A DNA stretch of 64,000 nucleotides from Tolypeutes matacus (lineage: Eukaryota; Chordata; Mammalia; Cingulata; Chlamyphoridae): positions 4,762,728 through 4,826,727 of the forward strand of contig JAKSZT010054565.1 of the NCBI GenBank assembly GCA_026826555.1, written 5' to 3'. Position numbers and translations under genes: made by a program. Every line of letters starts with the position of its first letter. The first letter of the stretch is position 1. The notes below the pieces were generated by a model. It was not told the origin of the DNA. It did no database searches and worked only from the letters and a program-made list of their open reading frames with translations. Below are positions 46,126 through 59,502 of the stretch, piece after piece.

Positions 46126-48989
46126 ACCCAGGAGCCAGCTTTAAGGACGAGGCTTGTTTAGTGCCCAGGGAATACCTTCCATGATTATTAATAACTAAAC
46201 ATTTACTTTGCTGATGAATGCATTTCTTTCCTAAGTCTCAAAATAGATACACCCTTATACAGAGAGAGAGACTAGACCTCCTGAGTGAGATTGAAGTAAA
46301 GGACACTTCATTACCAAATTCATGGCAAGCTTAATTATCCAGATTCAAGCTCCTTTCAAGTCGGCTTCCTCCATGCCTGCGCCCTGCCTGCTCCAGCAGG
46401 CCCAGGTGTTCCCTTTTGTGCACAACAGGACTTCGCTCTGCCCTGGGCCCTCCCTGTGCAGAGACAGCTCTGTCTCCCCCACCTGGGCTCCTCTGGGACA
46501 GTGGCCCAATCCTACTGATACGTGTTTCCAATCAGTAGCCGACAGAGCTGCGCACCCAGTAGGTGGTGGGGAAATAAATGGTTATTGTTGGCTTATTGCG
46601 AAGGTCTCAAGGATGTCCTTTCCAGGGTTCTGAAACTAAGCTTGTTTTCCAGATGTCCCTAATCTGATGTCAATTAAGACTCTGTTTACACACACAGTTT
46701 GGTTGAAATTGGGGGGGGGGGCGCCCGGGGATCCTCGCTTGTGTTCATACAACCAGATGTCTTTTTTTGTTGTTTTGTTGTTTGGTTTTTTGTTTTGTTT
46801 TGTTTTTTGATAAATGATGCCAAATGACAAGCCACACTGAAATGTTCACTTTCTGGTATCTATCAATGAAACCTAATTCTGCTCCTTGCAGCCCCAAATA
46901 ATGAGCCCACAAGCCGAGTTCTTCTTCTCACCATCGCTTCCTACACAGGTGGCGAGCTCTGCAATCTGCCAGGTGCTTTCGCACACACTATTCCACGTGC
47001 CCTTTGGGGAAGAGTCCTGGAAAGGTGACGCTCCTGGCCCAGGATGAGTCAGGAAGGACCAGAGCCGGGACAGACCCACCATCTCTGCCTAACTAGCAGC
47101 ACAGCCACCCGCCTTCCCAAGGCCCTGGCTGCCTGCAGGTTCCTGTCTGACAATCATATTGTCAGAACTACTACCAAAGCACATCAGAAACCTCACCCAA
47201 ATGACTGCATTCCCAAACCCGTTCCCAAAATGACTTAGAAAACTGGGGAGGGAAGGAGGAAGGGAGGATCCCCCCAAAAGACAGAGTTCCTGTTTGCATG
47301 GAGTACACTGGTCTATCCCGTAGCCAGGCCGGCATTTGAGTTCTTATTATGTGCCACGTATTGTGTTTGGAGCATCTTCTCATCTAATCTTTAAAAACTT
47401 TAGGATAACATGGAGCATGGAGTCAAAGTCCAAACTTTCTCCAAACACACACAAACAGGCTCCCGGGTTGAGAAGGGACAGCCCCAACTCCAGCACTTAA
47501 CAGCTGCCCGGCCTTGAAGAAGCCACTCCACGTCTCCAGTGCCTTGCAAGGCCCAGCAAGGGTCTAGCAGAGAGCCTGGCCCAGACCGTGTCGGCATTGC
47601 CTGCTATCCCTGCCGTAAGCACAGGCTGCTGCTCTTCCCCACAGGCCAGGGTCCCTGCGGGCTTGGCCACCTGAGTCTCCGTCAGGTGAGAGCCGGTCCT
47701 GGATACGAGCAGCATCTCGTGCTCTTGTCTTAGCACCGGCACAGGTCTCTCTTAACGTAAGTGCCAGGGCTGCCTCTGGCCTGAGAAACACTGTCACCCC
47801 TACTCAGGTAGATCCTTAAATGAAATATTGAAGTCCATCAGTGTAAAGTGGGGTTTCAGAAGCTAGAGCAGGAAAATTAAAGCGACCAAGTGAGAGCGTT
47901 TTATGTATGCAGAATAACTGCCTTTTGATATAGCATTTTACTACACATTTGCTATTATGGATCCATAACAGATAAATGTGTATCTTGGAATATATAAAAG
48001 TGCCAACAATTGTCAATATGCATTCACATGCTATATTAAGAATATTCCATAAAATACTCTCAAAAGATGATGGATGTGCATTACTGAGTGAGTGAGGCTG
48101 CTGATGAAAATTTGGAGAAAGTGCCTCTTAAGCCCTAAGGAGGTTTATTAGACACAACAGCCCAAACTCAGCTGACATTAAAAAATGTCCCTTTGGTGCT
48201 CAGAACAAAGAGCCTTCAAGCATGCACGCTCCTCAATGCAATGACTCAAAACAAACAGAACCACAAAATAAAATCCAAAATCGAGGCTCAGGTGATCAGA
48301 GGGAGAAATTTGGGTAAGTGAATTACTAACCCAGAACCTCACAAGGCTCCCTGGGCAAACTGGGGGAAGGAGGTGGCGGGACCACCTGGACCAGCATGGG
48401 CTCAGGCCTCCAGTCTTCAATCCACATTTCTCTGGGATTAAATGAGTGGACGAACAAGTGTGTCCAAATGTTGTTTTGCTGCCTTCGCTTTTCCTGGCAG
48501 CCACAAACACATTGTGATGATCTTAAAAAATAAATAAATAAAGTAAAACAGTACCAGCTTCCTATACACATAATAAAATCAACCCTTTTCTGCTAGTGCC
48601 TGAAATGAAATGACATGTCCCCAGAAAAATACATAAGGGTTCAAATCTACAAGAATAATGCAAACGAAAGTAGCAACAAAAATCCGAAGGTCAGAATTAA
48701 ATACTAACTATATCCTAAAAAATAGATATTAATATTTGCATGTGCCGTACGTACACAGCATGTGGCCTAAGAGCGCCTCTCAAAATACATTCCAGATTTC
48801 CTAATCCGGGGCACCTTTTGTGATAGTTTGTTAGGTTTGTGAAGTCAGTCTTGCTATTTCCCTGAGGTACAGACTTCACACACGTCCACAGTAAATAGAC
48901 CTATTTAACTGAGTTGATAGTTTGAATGTGAACATGCCCTTGGATTTACACTGAATGATAGACCTTGATTATTTATAACGAGGGACTTA
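46126..48989. other. Intronic sequence, no gene seen
   Basis: A T/G-rich tract lies at about 46760-46809 and a ten-base G run near 46711-46720. A fragment at 47335-47400 (TTATTATGTGCCACGTATTG) is probably an antisense MIR remnant. Confidence 0.4.
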
Positions 48990-49260
48990 GCCACCCACGT
49001 CCCATTTGCATGGCAAAGACTTTATCAACAGACCATGTTTAAGGAAATAGTGCCAAATCAGATAAATTCTGCTTTGAAGGACAAACGTCTCCGAGTCAGA
49101 TGCGGGCGGCAGAATGAACGCAGATCGGATGAGCTGTCGCTAACACGGAGAAGGGAGCTCCAATTCTTCAAAATTCAGATCCGAACGGCTTCTTGCAAAC
49201 CGAATATGGGAATGTGGCAATCTGCAATTTATTGAATTTTAAGTAAATTTTGTTTCACAT
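48990..49260. other. Candidate conserved non-coding block with a POU octamer
   Basis: A perfect ATTTGCAT octamer lies at 49004-49011, followed by a repeat-free stretch with more CpG than its surroundings (AAACGTCTCCGAGTC, GATGCGGGCGGC, GATCCGAACGG) and a TGCAATTTATTGAATTTTAA end. No plausible coding frame. Regulatory role inferred only. Confidence 0.35.
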
Positions 49261-49739
49261 CCTGTTTTGCAAGTCAGCAAGAGGCGCTCGCTCTGCCCCG
49301 AAGGGGTTGAAGCCGAGAAGGAGGAGAAGTCTGGGCGTCCGTGAGGAGCCCAAGATCTGTCTAGCCAGGGTGAGCCTGTCTTTAGGACTCACAGCTCTGT
49401 CTGAGGAGCCCGCCTCGCCCACAGTATCACGGCCCTGCTCTCTCTCACTGAAGGGCCTATTTGTCTGCTTTAAGTGAAATCACTCAATTCTCAAAAGTCA
49501 GTGGAGGGCTTTGGAAGGGGGAGGGCTCGGATAGGCTACTCCAAATAAGTTCCATTAATCAAAAGACACAGTGTAATGTAACTAATATTTTACAATTAGG
49601 GAAGACAAGATGGAACTAAAAGCCATCTATCTCTCTTATACCACATGATCATCGATTCATAATCGGAGACTGAGAGTTGCACAAAGATGCATTTACTGGA
49701 TGGCGGGAGTGGGGGAGGGCCGGCCTGAGCCGAGATAAT

Positions 49740-50070
49740 GAACAGGATGAGAGCACGCGACGCTGAAGGCTGAGGGGAGATGACAGAGGAGCTCAATGCT
49801 GACAGATGACATGAAGACGCGAGCAGGTACCTGACAGCCCGTGGGAGCTGGCTGCGCTCCTTCCCCGTATTATGATCCGCAATTATCTCGGTAAGGGACT
49901 AAGAAGGGGAGCCAGGAGGTTGGCTGCGCTCAGCGGTCACCTGTGCGGCAGGGCCACGTCCCCGTGCCCCGATGTGAGCCCCACGTTGTGGGGCTGTAGT
50001 TCCCATTGTCAGCGCTCCTGGGCGGGCGCACGCACACACACACACACACGGGGGACAACGGGACGCTCGC
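49740..50070. promoter_or_regulatory. CpG-enriched intronic segment
   Basis: Hand count gives roughly 25 CpGs in about 330 bases, including GCACGCGACGC, TGCGCTCAGCGG and CCACGTCCCCG. Neighbouring intron has very few. It ends in a (CA)n run (about 50031-50049). It could be an intragenic CpG island, an alternative promoter or simply a lightly methylated enhancer. Confidence 0.45.
50031..50049 (+). repeat. (CA)n microsatellite
   Basis: Short CA run with one CG interruption at its left edge. Confidence 0.9.
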
Positions 50071-52779
50071 CTCTCCATCTGTTTTGTAATAAAATTCCTA
50101 AATCTTCAAAGGGAGTCATTTTTTTTCTTTCACTGCCACCTTCAGGGAAAAAAAAAAAGAGTTGGTCCTCTCCAAAAAAAAAGGAAAGAAAGAAAGAAAG
50201 AAGGGGGTTGGTACTGAGAGTTAGGGATGGGGGGGCTGCTACAGAATGAGCTGGCTAAAGACAGCTCACACTCTGAGATGATCTTCACAGAACTCCGCAA
50301 ACGAGTAATATGGAGAGGGAAATGAGGCACCAGGAGTCAAGGCAGAAGCTGAGAAAATGGGGGCATGAGCCGGGAGAAAAGTTTTACAAGCCGCTCATGG
50401 ACGTGGATGGTTACGAACCACACCAAGGAGAAACTTTCTCTGGCCTTCACCCCGTCACGAGCGTGGCCGCGGACTAGAGTCTTTAACTCAGGCATTTTCT
50501 ATCCTGCCCCCAAATTTTCTGGTGACAATACAGATCATCTCATTCAAACGCTCACGGAACACGTCTTCTGAACAAAGAAAACCAGATGGCATTCAGGGCA
50601 GCAGAGGAACTTGGGGTCTGGACAAAATGGCAGGACCGTGGGGTGGGTGGTGGGGCTGGTGGCCGCAGAGCCTGTGCCAGAGGCTGCTGCAGGGACCAGC
50701 CCATTTCCTTCGCTGTGTTCGCACAGGGCTGTTTCTTTAACATACAGTGTTATAGTGACAGATTATGTAATGTGTACAAATCACATATTGAAGCCAGAGG
50801 CCCAGGGAAGCCATGGATTTGACAGCATTTTTTAAAAGCATAATTTGGCTCCCAAACGCGTTCCCCACCTAATCTGCCCTGACTTCTCCGGGATCCTAGA
50901 GTTTAATTTCCCTACAAAGCAACAGGGATCCTCACATACATGGCGCACACGCCATGCACACGCACGCACAGGTGAATAAAAATATTCCCCAGTTGTAAGA
51001 GACCCCGGGTGCTCCAGTTTTTCTGCCCAACTGGCACATCCAACAGCTCAGATGGGGTAAAAGTGAGGACAGGTGGAGATGCTTCCAAGAGGCTCACCCC
51101 AGAGTGTCCCTTCTCAGCCAAATTTCCTCCCTGGGGAAAGTGGGTGAAGCATGGGAAAAGGAGATGCAGAACCCCCTTTCAAGGCAGGGAACGTGGTAAC
51201 CTGTGGCATCAGATGGCATTCGCTCATACCCCTTTTGCGGCTTACACAAGGCTTTTTAAGGACTTGTGAAAGCCTCCCAAAGTGATCTACTGGTGCCAAA
51301 GATGAGGAACCCTGGGAATACAAGGGGGGTGTTGAGTCCAATCTGGCAGACTAATTAGAGGGCTAAGGCATTGACGTGTGGTCTTAGCAGCTGTAATCAA
51401 GATGCCCCCTCCAAACTTAGCCCTCCTGGAAGTGGCTGGGTGTGCATCCCAGGTATACATGGGATGCAGCTGTGTCTGCCCACAGAGGCTGGGTGAGGGC
51501 TGCTCTGCTGGTCAGCAAAGCTCTCCCGCCACGTGGATCAGCATCTATGAAGTCGTCCTGGGAAGCACAGCAGCCCTCTCCCTTGCCTGGACTAAAGATT
51601 TCCGAGTTTACATGCACACCCTCTAATGCAAAATGACTGAAACAAGCCATAACTGTATAAAAGAAAACATGAAAGCAAGTCAAAGCCAGGGTTTTACAAA
51701 CGAAGTTCCAGGAATATCGTTGGAGTGCAGGGTGTTAAGGCCATGGTTTTGGCCTTGAGTGGAAATGCGTATTAAGAGTTTTAAGAAAAAATGAAAACAT
51801 GAACCAACATCTCTACCATCAATCCCCAGAAATTCAACTTATCATCTCTGAAAGCAGTCTAGGCATCTATGATTTTGGTCCATGTGATCTTGGCTTGATG
51901 CATGATTTTTTTACTGTGGTTTGAGCAAATGAAGGTCAGGGAAGCTGTACAATGTTCCAGGAAGGTTTGTAGAGTGAGACAGTAGGGGAAAATATTGATG
52001 CAATCTGCTTCCAGCTTGTATTAATGTATCAATAAAGCAGTGGTGAAGGTATGAATTCTTAAGCATAGGCCATGTAGCTCTAATTAACAGAGCCGTGTCC
52101 AATGCCAGATAGATCTTTGAGGATCTATGGAGTGGGATAACACGACATGGACAACAGCTGAGTGGGTTTTTTAATAATCCAATGGTCTGAGACATCTAGT
52201 CGGTGGCGATTAGGGCTGGCCACACGCTTCTCCGGTTTGCATATTAGAAAGGTATTGGGTGAGCAATTTCGTTCCCCTTTGTGGGGTCGTCCATTTGCAA
52301 CTCTAAGTGCTCAGCAGTGATGGAAGGGAAGGCAAGTGGGAAACATCAGAGGGAAAGAGAAGCAAAAGGCTGCTCAGCTTCCCCTCTCAGCCCCAGATTA
52401 GGTGGGCTGGCAGCAACTAAAATTTCAATAGGAGAGATTTTCAAAATGAAAACAGAACGTTTCCACATAACACTGTAATGCTCCTTGAACTCCAAACAAA
52501 TTATTTGGGGAGGTATGAAGCCTGGAAGGTCTTGCAAATTCCTTATTAGAATAGAGATTACTTAGCGCTTGTGGCCAAATCACATTCAATTTGACCCAGT
52601 TTTTCCCACCCTTTCACATCATTTGATATTAGGCAGAAACTATTGTTCAAATACTGAAATTCATTATCCTCTTCTCCAGCCAAGGCCAGACTGGGAAAAC
52701 TCCCTGAGACCTGGCATTCAACCTTTAACTGCAGCCATAAAGGTGGTCTGTAGTGTCACCTAGAGGAGAAGAGGGGGCA
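50071..52779. other. Intronic sequence, no gene seen
   Basis: A-rich and AAAG-rich stretches lie at about 50148-50202. No recognisable repeat otherwise. Confidence 0.4.
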
Positions 52780-53010
52780 CAGCATGTGAGTCCCTCGGAG
52801 GAAAATTAAATATAGCTGAATAATTGAATGAGAGGGCAAGTTGAATCAGGGGTCACCATCTGTTTGACTAGAATTGTTGGCACATTTCAGCTAAGCCTCA
52901 CGCGCCTCGTAAACATACTTACAGTTATCATAGCTCGCATTGCCCTAAAATAAAAAGAAAATTGGTCTTAAAATAAGCCTGAACTAATTAAACATATACC
53001 ATCTTGTCGT
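52780..53010. other. AT-rich candidate conserved block
   Basis: A repeat-free segment with GCTGAATAATTGAATGAG, CACGCGCCTCG and GAACTAATTAAAC (TAATTA core). Composition resembles developmental enhancers; untested. Confidence 0.3.
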
Positions 53011-56000
53011 CATGGAGACCAGAGTGAAGGTCACCAGATTCTCATGGCATTCAGGAGGGTGTAGGTGCCAAAAAGAGACAGGTGATTTTTTTTCAACTCC
53101 CAGCGAGAGGGCATTACGCAGACGGGAGGTGCTGCCTGGTTGCAGGGAGGTGGGGGTGAGGGTGTCATGGCTGGCAGGATGGGGAAGGGAAGTGGGGTTC
53201 CACCTCTCAGTTCCCAGTCCCGTCCTTCCACTCTGGGTCCATGGTGGGGGGAGGGGGATGAGAGGGAGGATGAGGAAGAAACGACACCGTCTCTGCAGCC
53301 TCTAGTAAGCAGTGTCAGGAGGGACCCAGAGGTGCCCCTGCCAACTTGACTTAACGTTTGCCCAATTGGCACATTTGTCCCTGGGGAAGGGGGCAGGGAA
53401 GGCATCTTTCCAAAGAGATGGGTGTCACATCTGAATCGGGGCCTTCTGCCAGCTTCATCTGAGAACTGTAGATGTGGCTGGATGGGAGTGTGTGTGTGGG
53501 TTGCACTGTACTCGACGTGTGTGTGCATCCGGCTCCCGTGCATATTTGGGGAGAAAGACCAATCAATTTACATTGTACTTCCCATGATTTCTCTTTATGT
53601 ATCACTCCCACCTTGGGGAAACACATACCCTTTTCTCAAGTCCTCAGCACACAACAGGGCTTGTGCTTGGGGCGTCTGGGGACAGGCTAACTGCACTTGG
53701 TGGGTCCAAGAGTTGGGGTGAAAATTGAATGCCTTTGACTGGTTGTGGATTAGGCAGAGGCAAGATCCATGGCTTGGAGATCTGAAGCAGCTTTTCTGCC
53801 TCCCAGGGTAGCCCCCAAGATCCTCCCTCCTTGTTCTCTTCACACCAGGAGGCCTCTTCCTCTTTCCTTCCTGCAGTCCATCCTGCTTCATGGGGATTGC
53901 CCTTCCCTTTTGCACTGTCTATTATACACAAATCACTTAGGGAGGGGGCAGTGGATTGACCCCCAACTTCAGAGAAGCCTCCTCAGGGACACAATTACCA
54001 CTTGCTGTATCCCAGTTGGCTGGGCTGACACCAATGCAGACTCCAAAGTTGTGGAGATGTCATGGAGGGGACGGGAGGGAGTACCCAAAGACCAGAGGGT
54101 GGAAATGGCCCACGAGGACTTGAGTCATTTCTGCTCCTGCGTAATTAGGACCCATCGAATGAGGCTGCTTTGCACTGGTCTCCTGCCTTGTAAACCAGAC
54201 TGCAGGATTGCTTCCTGGAGTCCAAATTATAAGAGTAGGTGAGAAAGAATAAAGGAAAGAATTCAGAGTCACCAATGTCTGCTGGGCAGCAGGCTGCTCT
54301 CAGGGTTGGAGGAAGGGCCCTTTGGACCCCACGGAGCTGCCAGGGGAGCATCCCAGAGGAAGCAGATCAGGGCAAGAGGACTGGGCAGGATTTCCTGTGC
54401 TTCAGGCCAAGTACTCTTATGCCGAGCTTCCTACTGGGGATGCTCGCTGGACCACCTCTTCCAGGAAGCCCTCTCTGACACTCTTCAGCCTTCAGGGTGC
54501 TCCTTCTCAGCCCAAGTAGGGTACAGTGCCGTGGCTGCTGGTCCATTTGCATCCTTTCACCCTCAGCAACTGGCCCAGGCCTGGACACAGCTCTGCCCAA
54601 AGCCTGTTGAATCCAACCTAGGAAGCTAGCTTCTTTTCTGGGGGCAGGCTGAGGGTGGCAAGCCTCCTGCCCATTCCACAGGTCCCATTTCCCAAAACGG
54701 CTTTTCAGTATCCATGTTTCTCACCAAAGGGATGGATCTGCCTGTTTACTGGCCCCGTTCAGCCAGAGCATGCAAGGTCTCCCCCCAGGGTTGGGAAGAG
54801 TGGGGTGGAGTTGCTGCAAAACTTGGGACACATAGAAGCATGGGGTCAGGAAGCAGAGGTGAAGTTTGGGGTGGAGGGCAGCGGTTCCATAAAAAGTTGT
54901 GGTATGACTCCCGTCAAGTTGAGGGAGGACCTAATATGACAGAGGAGAGCCAGGATGGTCTCACCGGCCTCCAGAGCCGCCGACCCCTCCAGCCATGCCA
55001 TCAGCCCAGCTTTGCCCTCTTTCCCCGACCCTTCCCTGCCTCCCCCAGTGGCCTAGGACCTTTCCAGGAGCACACAGTGGAGACGGAGGGTGATAGGCAG
55101 AGAGAGCCAAATAGCACAGCAGCAGGCAGTGCTGAGCCCCCGGGCCTGCGTGAGGGGCTGCCACTGCCCAGCCCAGGCCCACCGCAGGAAAACAGGCTAC
55201 GGGTGGCAAGCCCTCTCAATTTTCCAGAGAAGCCAGAAACACAGATTTTTATGTGAAACCCCTTGAGTTTTAAATGTTAACTACCAATTCCAGGCTTTTA
55301 GAGCCCCAGCAGGGACCCAGACAGCCGAGCCTGCAGACAGTTGGGAGCCAGTGCACACCTGCTTGTGACCTTCCCGCAGAGCCCAATGACGCGCAAGAGG
55401 CCTCCCGGAAGGCGGCTCTCATACCCAACCCTCCCCTCCGTGCTGCCCTGCACCAAGGGCTGGGCCTGAATCCCAGGAAGATTCCCGGGGCAGGGAAGGA
55501 TGCTCCAAAGGAAGATGCCCCTCTGGGTATTCTGGGCATCCACCCCTGAGGGGCACAGCTCTGGAGCCTGTAGAGACCCGAGCACCCCCTACACTCGCCA
55601 GCTCCCCATAGACCTGGCTCCTCACCTGCCAAGGGTTTCCTGAGCCCCTCCCTGGAGAACTTGCTGTCAGCAGCCAAGCCCACCCCGCTGCCTGAAACAT
55701 CCCTCCCCTTCTCTGGTGGCTGCAGTCTCGCCTCAGTAATCCATCTGCAGGAGATTAGTAAGGAGCAGTGGTTAAGGGAAAGACGCTTTTGATAATCCAC
55801 TTCACGGGTGGATTAACTTTCAAAAGTAAAAAGTCAGGCTGGTGCCTGGATAAAGGGAGTCCTGAGCCTTTATTGAACCGGGCTTGCAAGTGAGATTTGA
55901 GGCTCGGTGAGCCAGTCCACCCCTCTCTTCTACACAGAAAGAATATATCAGGGATGCCGCCCCTGTCCCTGGGGCTGCCTCGGCATGAAGAGGCCTGTAG

Positions 56001-57314
56001 GGATCCAGGCTATGTCTGGGGACATGTCCTGTCGGCAGCACTGTCCTCCCTTTGTCTCTGAATGAAGGTTTAACTGAGGGGTTGCTGGACAACAGAAAAC
56101 AAAAGCAAACAGACCTTAAGCAGGAAGGAGATGGGTGTGTGTGTAGGTGTTTGGAAGGAACCAGGGGGCATCCAGGATCCTGGCATGGGGTGGGGAGTGA
56201 GGGCCGGAAGGTAGGCTGCCCCAGGCCCCATAGCCCCCACAGGAGTCTTTGAAGATGAAGAATCACCCAGGAGGGGAGGGGAGGGAGGCAAGTGGCATTC
56301 CTCCAATGCCAATCCCAGGCTGTCTGGATCAGCCTCTCCAGGGGGAAGCAGGTGGAATCCAAAAAGCTTCCTAATGCCCTCTGGGTGGTTCTTAGGCTCA
56401 TCCAAGTTGGGAAAAGGCTGATTTATACCAAGGCACCTGACTTGGTCCCGAAGTTCCAGCAGCTAGTCCAGAAGCTCTGGGAACGAGCAGCCCAGCTGGG
56501 GACATGCAGCTGGAAAAGCAATGGGCTTGTGCTGTCTTAGGCACTGTGACAGACCACTCAGCTGAGACTACAGATGGAAGGGTGGTCCTGGGGTCTTGGG
56601 GTACACACCACATGCTCATCTCTGCCATAACCAGAGTCGAGAGCTGGGCCACAGGCCTCATCCACTGCCGAGATGGAGGCCCCAGGAAGGGGACATGCTG
56701 GCCATGAGCCCCTCCAAGCCTGCCCACGACCTGTGTATCTTACAAGGAATAGATTTACAGCCTTTTGGAGGAGAAAGCCATGAGGCCCCCTGAGGCTTCC
56801 TGCCAGGGCACCACCCCAGGCGAGGCCCGTTAAAGCGCCCTCCTTTGCTTCCCTTTGTTGTTAATTCTTTTTAAGTGCTCTGCATATTGCTTTTGTGTGG
56901 ACCCTCTATTAGCAGTCTGATCTCTCAACTCAAACCTCTTGTATCTTTTGTAGAAAAATGTAGACTCTCATTAAACGCTCAAGTTTTCAACATTCTCCAC
57001 CATGATAGGAAGAAAGTTCAAAACTGCCCATTCAGCTCCCAGGCACAGAAATTCAATACTTCAGGGTGACAGTTTACAGTTCCCAGTGCTTCCCCAATGG
57101 GCCCTGGAGCCAGAGGGGAGATGGAGGCACCTGTTTCTCTTCTAAGAGCCATTTCCTGTCCTGGGTGTTTCCCACTCATAGTTCACCAAATCCCCCCAAA
57201 CCAGCGGAACAGCCAACACACAGAGCCCTGACTTGGTTCTTGGCTATTGCCAAGTTCTTTGGGGGCAAAAGAGTTTCATGGTGTCAGACAAGACAAAATT
57301 CACAAATCATCAGC
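53011..57314. other. GC-rich intronic sequence, no gene seen
   Basis: Many overlapping frames on both strands (up to 193 residues at 55820-56401 minus and 180 at 54714-55256 plus) without domain signatures. CpG is low, so these are not CpG islands. Confidence 0.4.
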
Positions 57315-57361
57315 TCGGAGGGAGGTGGGTGGAATATTAATCTGAGGTGAGATATTAATTG
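57315..57361 (+). repeat. 47-bp direct repeat, copy 1
   Basis: It matches 59456-59502 at 46 of 47 positions (the single difference is the third base, G against A). It contains two ATATTAAT octamers 18 bases apart. Sequence on either side of the two copies is unrelated. Confidence 0.95.
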
Positions 57362-59455
57362 TCTCTGTCATTAGAAATAATGTCCCAAAGAATGCAGTTA
57401 TCTGGATCTGCAGCACCCAAAGGGTCTAACAGGGTCCAGAGAGGACTGCTCCCACTGCACCTATTCTCTGGGAGAATCTGGGCTTGGGAGCCATGTCCCA
57501 TGGTGCAGAGCAATGGATGCCCCCGCCACAGGAGACAGCACTGTGCTGGGAGGCGCCGCGGCACAGCTCCGTATGGGAGGCTGAATCACCAAGGGTGGCC
57601 CAGCATGGCCATGGATGTGAGTCACAAGTACCCTGTCCTCTGAGCCTGTCCAGGTAGAGAGGCCAAATTAAAATGGCCAACCTTAACACCCACACATTTC
57701 CCACCTGGCTGCTCAGGCCATTCACGTCTGCTAAACTGAGACAAAACAGAGAGATGGGCATTCCTGAGAGAACTTGCTCCATGAAGATGGCCAAACTTCT
57801 TTGACCATGGCTGGGGCCCACGATTCCTAAATCTCTCCAGAGCATGGACCACTTGCCAGGTTTCTGCAGAGATCCAGTTGGACCCCACCCTCTAAAGTGA
57901 TCAAGGCAACACACTGCCAACAAGCCAATGTTCACTTTACTTTGGGCTCAAAATCCTTAGGAAACCATTTCTGGAAATTTCAGGACTTTCTTCAATTGTT
58001 GAAAAAGCATCAGGTTATTTCTCACATCAAGAAGCCCTTCTCCCTAAAAACTCTTCACCTTTGTCTCAAAAGGAACTTTTTAGAAAATATTGCCTTGTGA
58101 AAAGGGCTTCCCTGAAAGAAGATTCTCAAAAATATATTAAAAATCCTATTAAAATCATTTTCATAAAATGTGTGTTGAGAAAAAGACAAGTTTAATTCTC
58201 AAAAGCTCCATTATTGAGGCCAAAATTAATATTTGTACTGTTTCTAAATTGGAATAAAATTGCAAAGATGCAAACACCACCCTATATCATAATCTATAAA
58301 CCAGTCACAAATGTTAAATCAACTGTAAAAATGATTTAAAATCTACATGAATAATTTTATTAAACTGATTTAAAATCATATTTTGTGCTACCTTCATTTA
58401 TTAGCTGCCTCTCCAACAACAACAGGGTTATAATAGATTTCTGTGAATAGAGATATGTTCCCAAATGCTCTGTCGATGAAAAGGCTCCCCCTTCCCGGTG
58501 GGTGAGTGGCTTTCCAGGTGCGTGGATCCGAAGCAGGAACGCCACATTAGTTGCGTATCCATAAATTGCCACTGAGCCCCACTCAGCACCGTATCATATT
58601 TTATGCACAGGAGCTCCTGTTCATATTGACGCTCAGGAGGAGCAAAGAAATAACTTCCCATGAGCACCCAGAATAGACTGCTGCCTCAGGGGACCCTACA
58701 TGGTGAGAAGTCCCCAGTGAATACGCTCAGAGTTTAAAGCAAGGGTGTCCCTCTGTGAAATCTCACTACTGAACCCCCAGCTCATGGCAGAGAACATCAT
58801 CTGTCTCTGTCCAGAATTGGATTCCCCTTGGAGGAGAGTGGCCAGACCAGGATGAGCCCATCCTTCATCTTTCCCCTGGGTGCTGGGAAGTGCAAAAGTA
58901 GGACTGGGAACCACCCCTGCCTCGGAAAATAAAGTAGCAGAAACAGAAGCCTCAAAGCAGAGGGCACTGCCGAGAAAATGCTCGTGTCTGTCTCCCCAAG
59001 GCCCTTGCCAAGGTTTTCCCTCCACTGACCAGTAGGCAGCAGAAACCTGCTTGGGGCGAAAACCCACTTCCAGGTTCTCAGATGGGACTCTAGGCTAATT
59101 GCGTCGGGAATGCTTCTGTTGACACACTCATGGGCAAACTCTTTGCTTAGCTACCCAATGGAAATGGAGATGAATTGCCACTGATGAAAACTAACAGAAA
59201 TCTCTGTGGTACTGTCAGGTCAAATGGCACCCAGGGTCGACATGGGATACCCACTCCCCCAGAGGTGGGTAAAAAAGATTCCATGATCAGTAGGCAACAT
59301 CCTGCAGATCGCTACAGTGATCAGAGGTATAAAATATCAAGTCAAAAGGGGCCCTCAACTTATTGTACAGATAGGGAAACTGAGTCCCACGGGGCTTTGG
59401 ACTGGCATCTTTGTATCTTGGGGAGTCTTGAAAATAGCTTCGAGCCACCTTCAGG
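57362..59455. other. Intronic sequence between the two 47-bp copies
   Basis: Very AT-rich at 57940-58450, with no repeat signature. A short antisense MIR-like core (TAGGGAAACTGAGTCCCA) lies at about 59374-59391. Confidence 0.4.
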
Positions 59456-59502
59456 TCAGAGGGAGGTGGGTGGAATATTAATCTGAGGTGAGATATTAAT
59501 TG
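59456..59502 (+). repeat. 47-bp direct repeat, copy 2
   Basis: Second copy, same orientation as copy 1, 2,141 bases further right. It directly abuts a purine-rich AAGGCAGAAGGTGG segment. Confidence 0.95.

Noticed and set aside
4837..50049. CA/TG microsatellites considered as Z-DNA or regulatory features
   Set aside because: They are ordinary in length and scatter for mammalian intron and flank; no associated structure was seen.
54714..56401. Long frames of 176, 180 and 193 residues on both strands
   Set aside because: They overlap each other, have no domain signatures and sit in GC-rich, CpG-poor intronic DNA.
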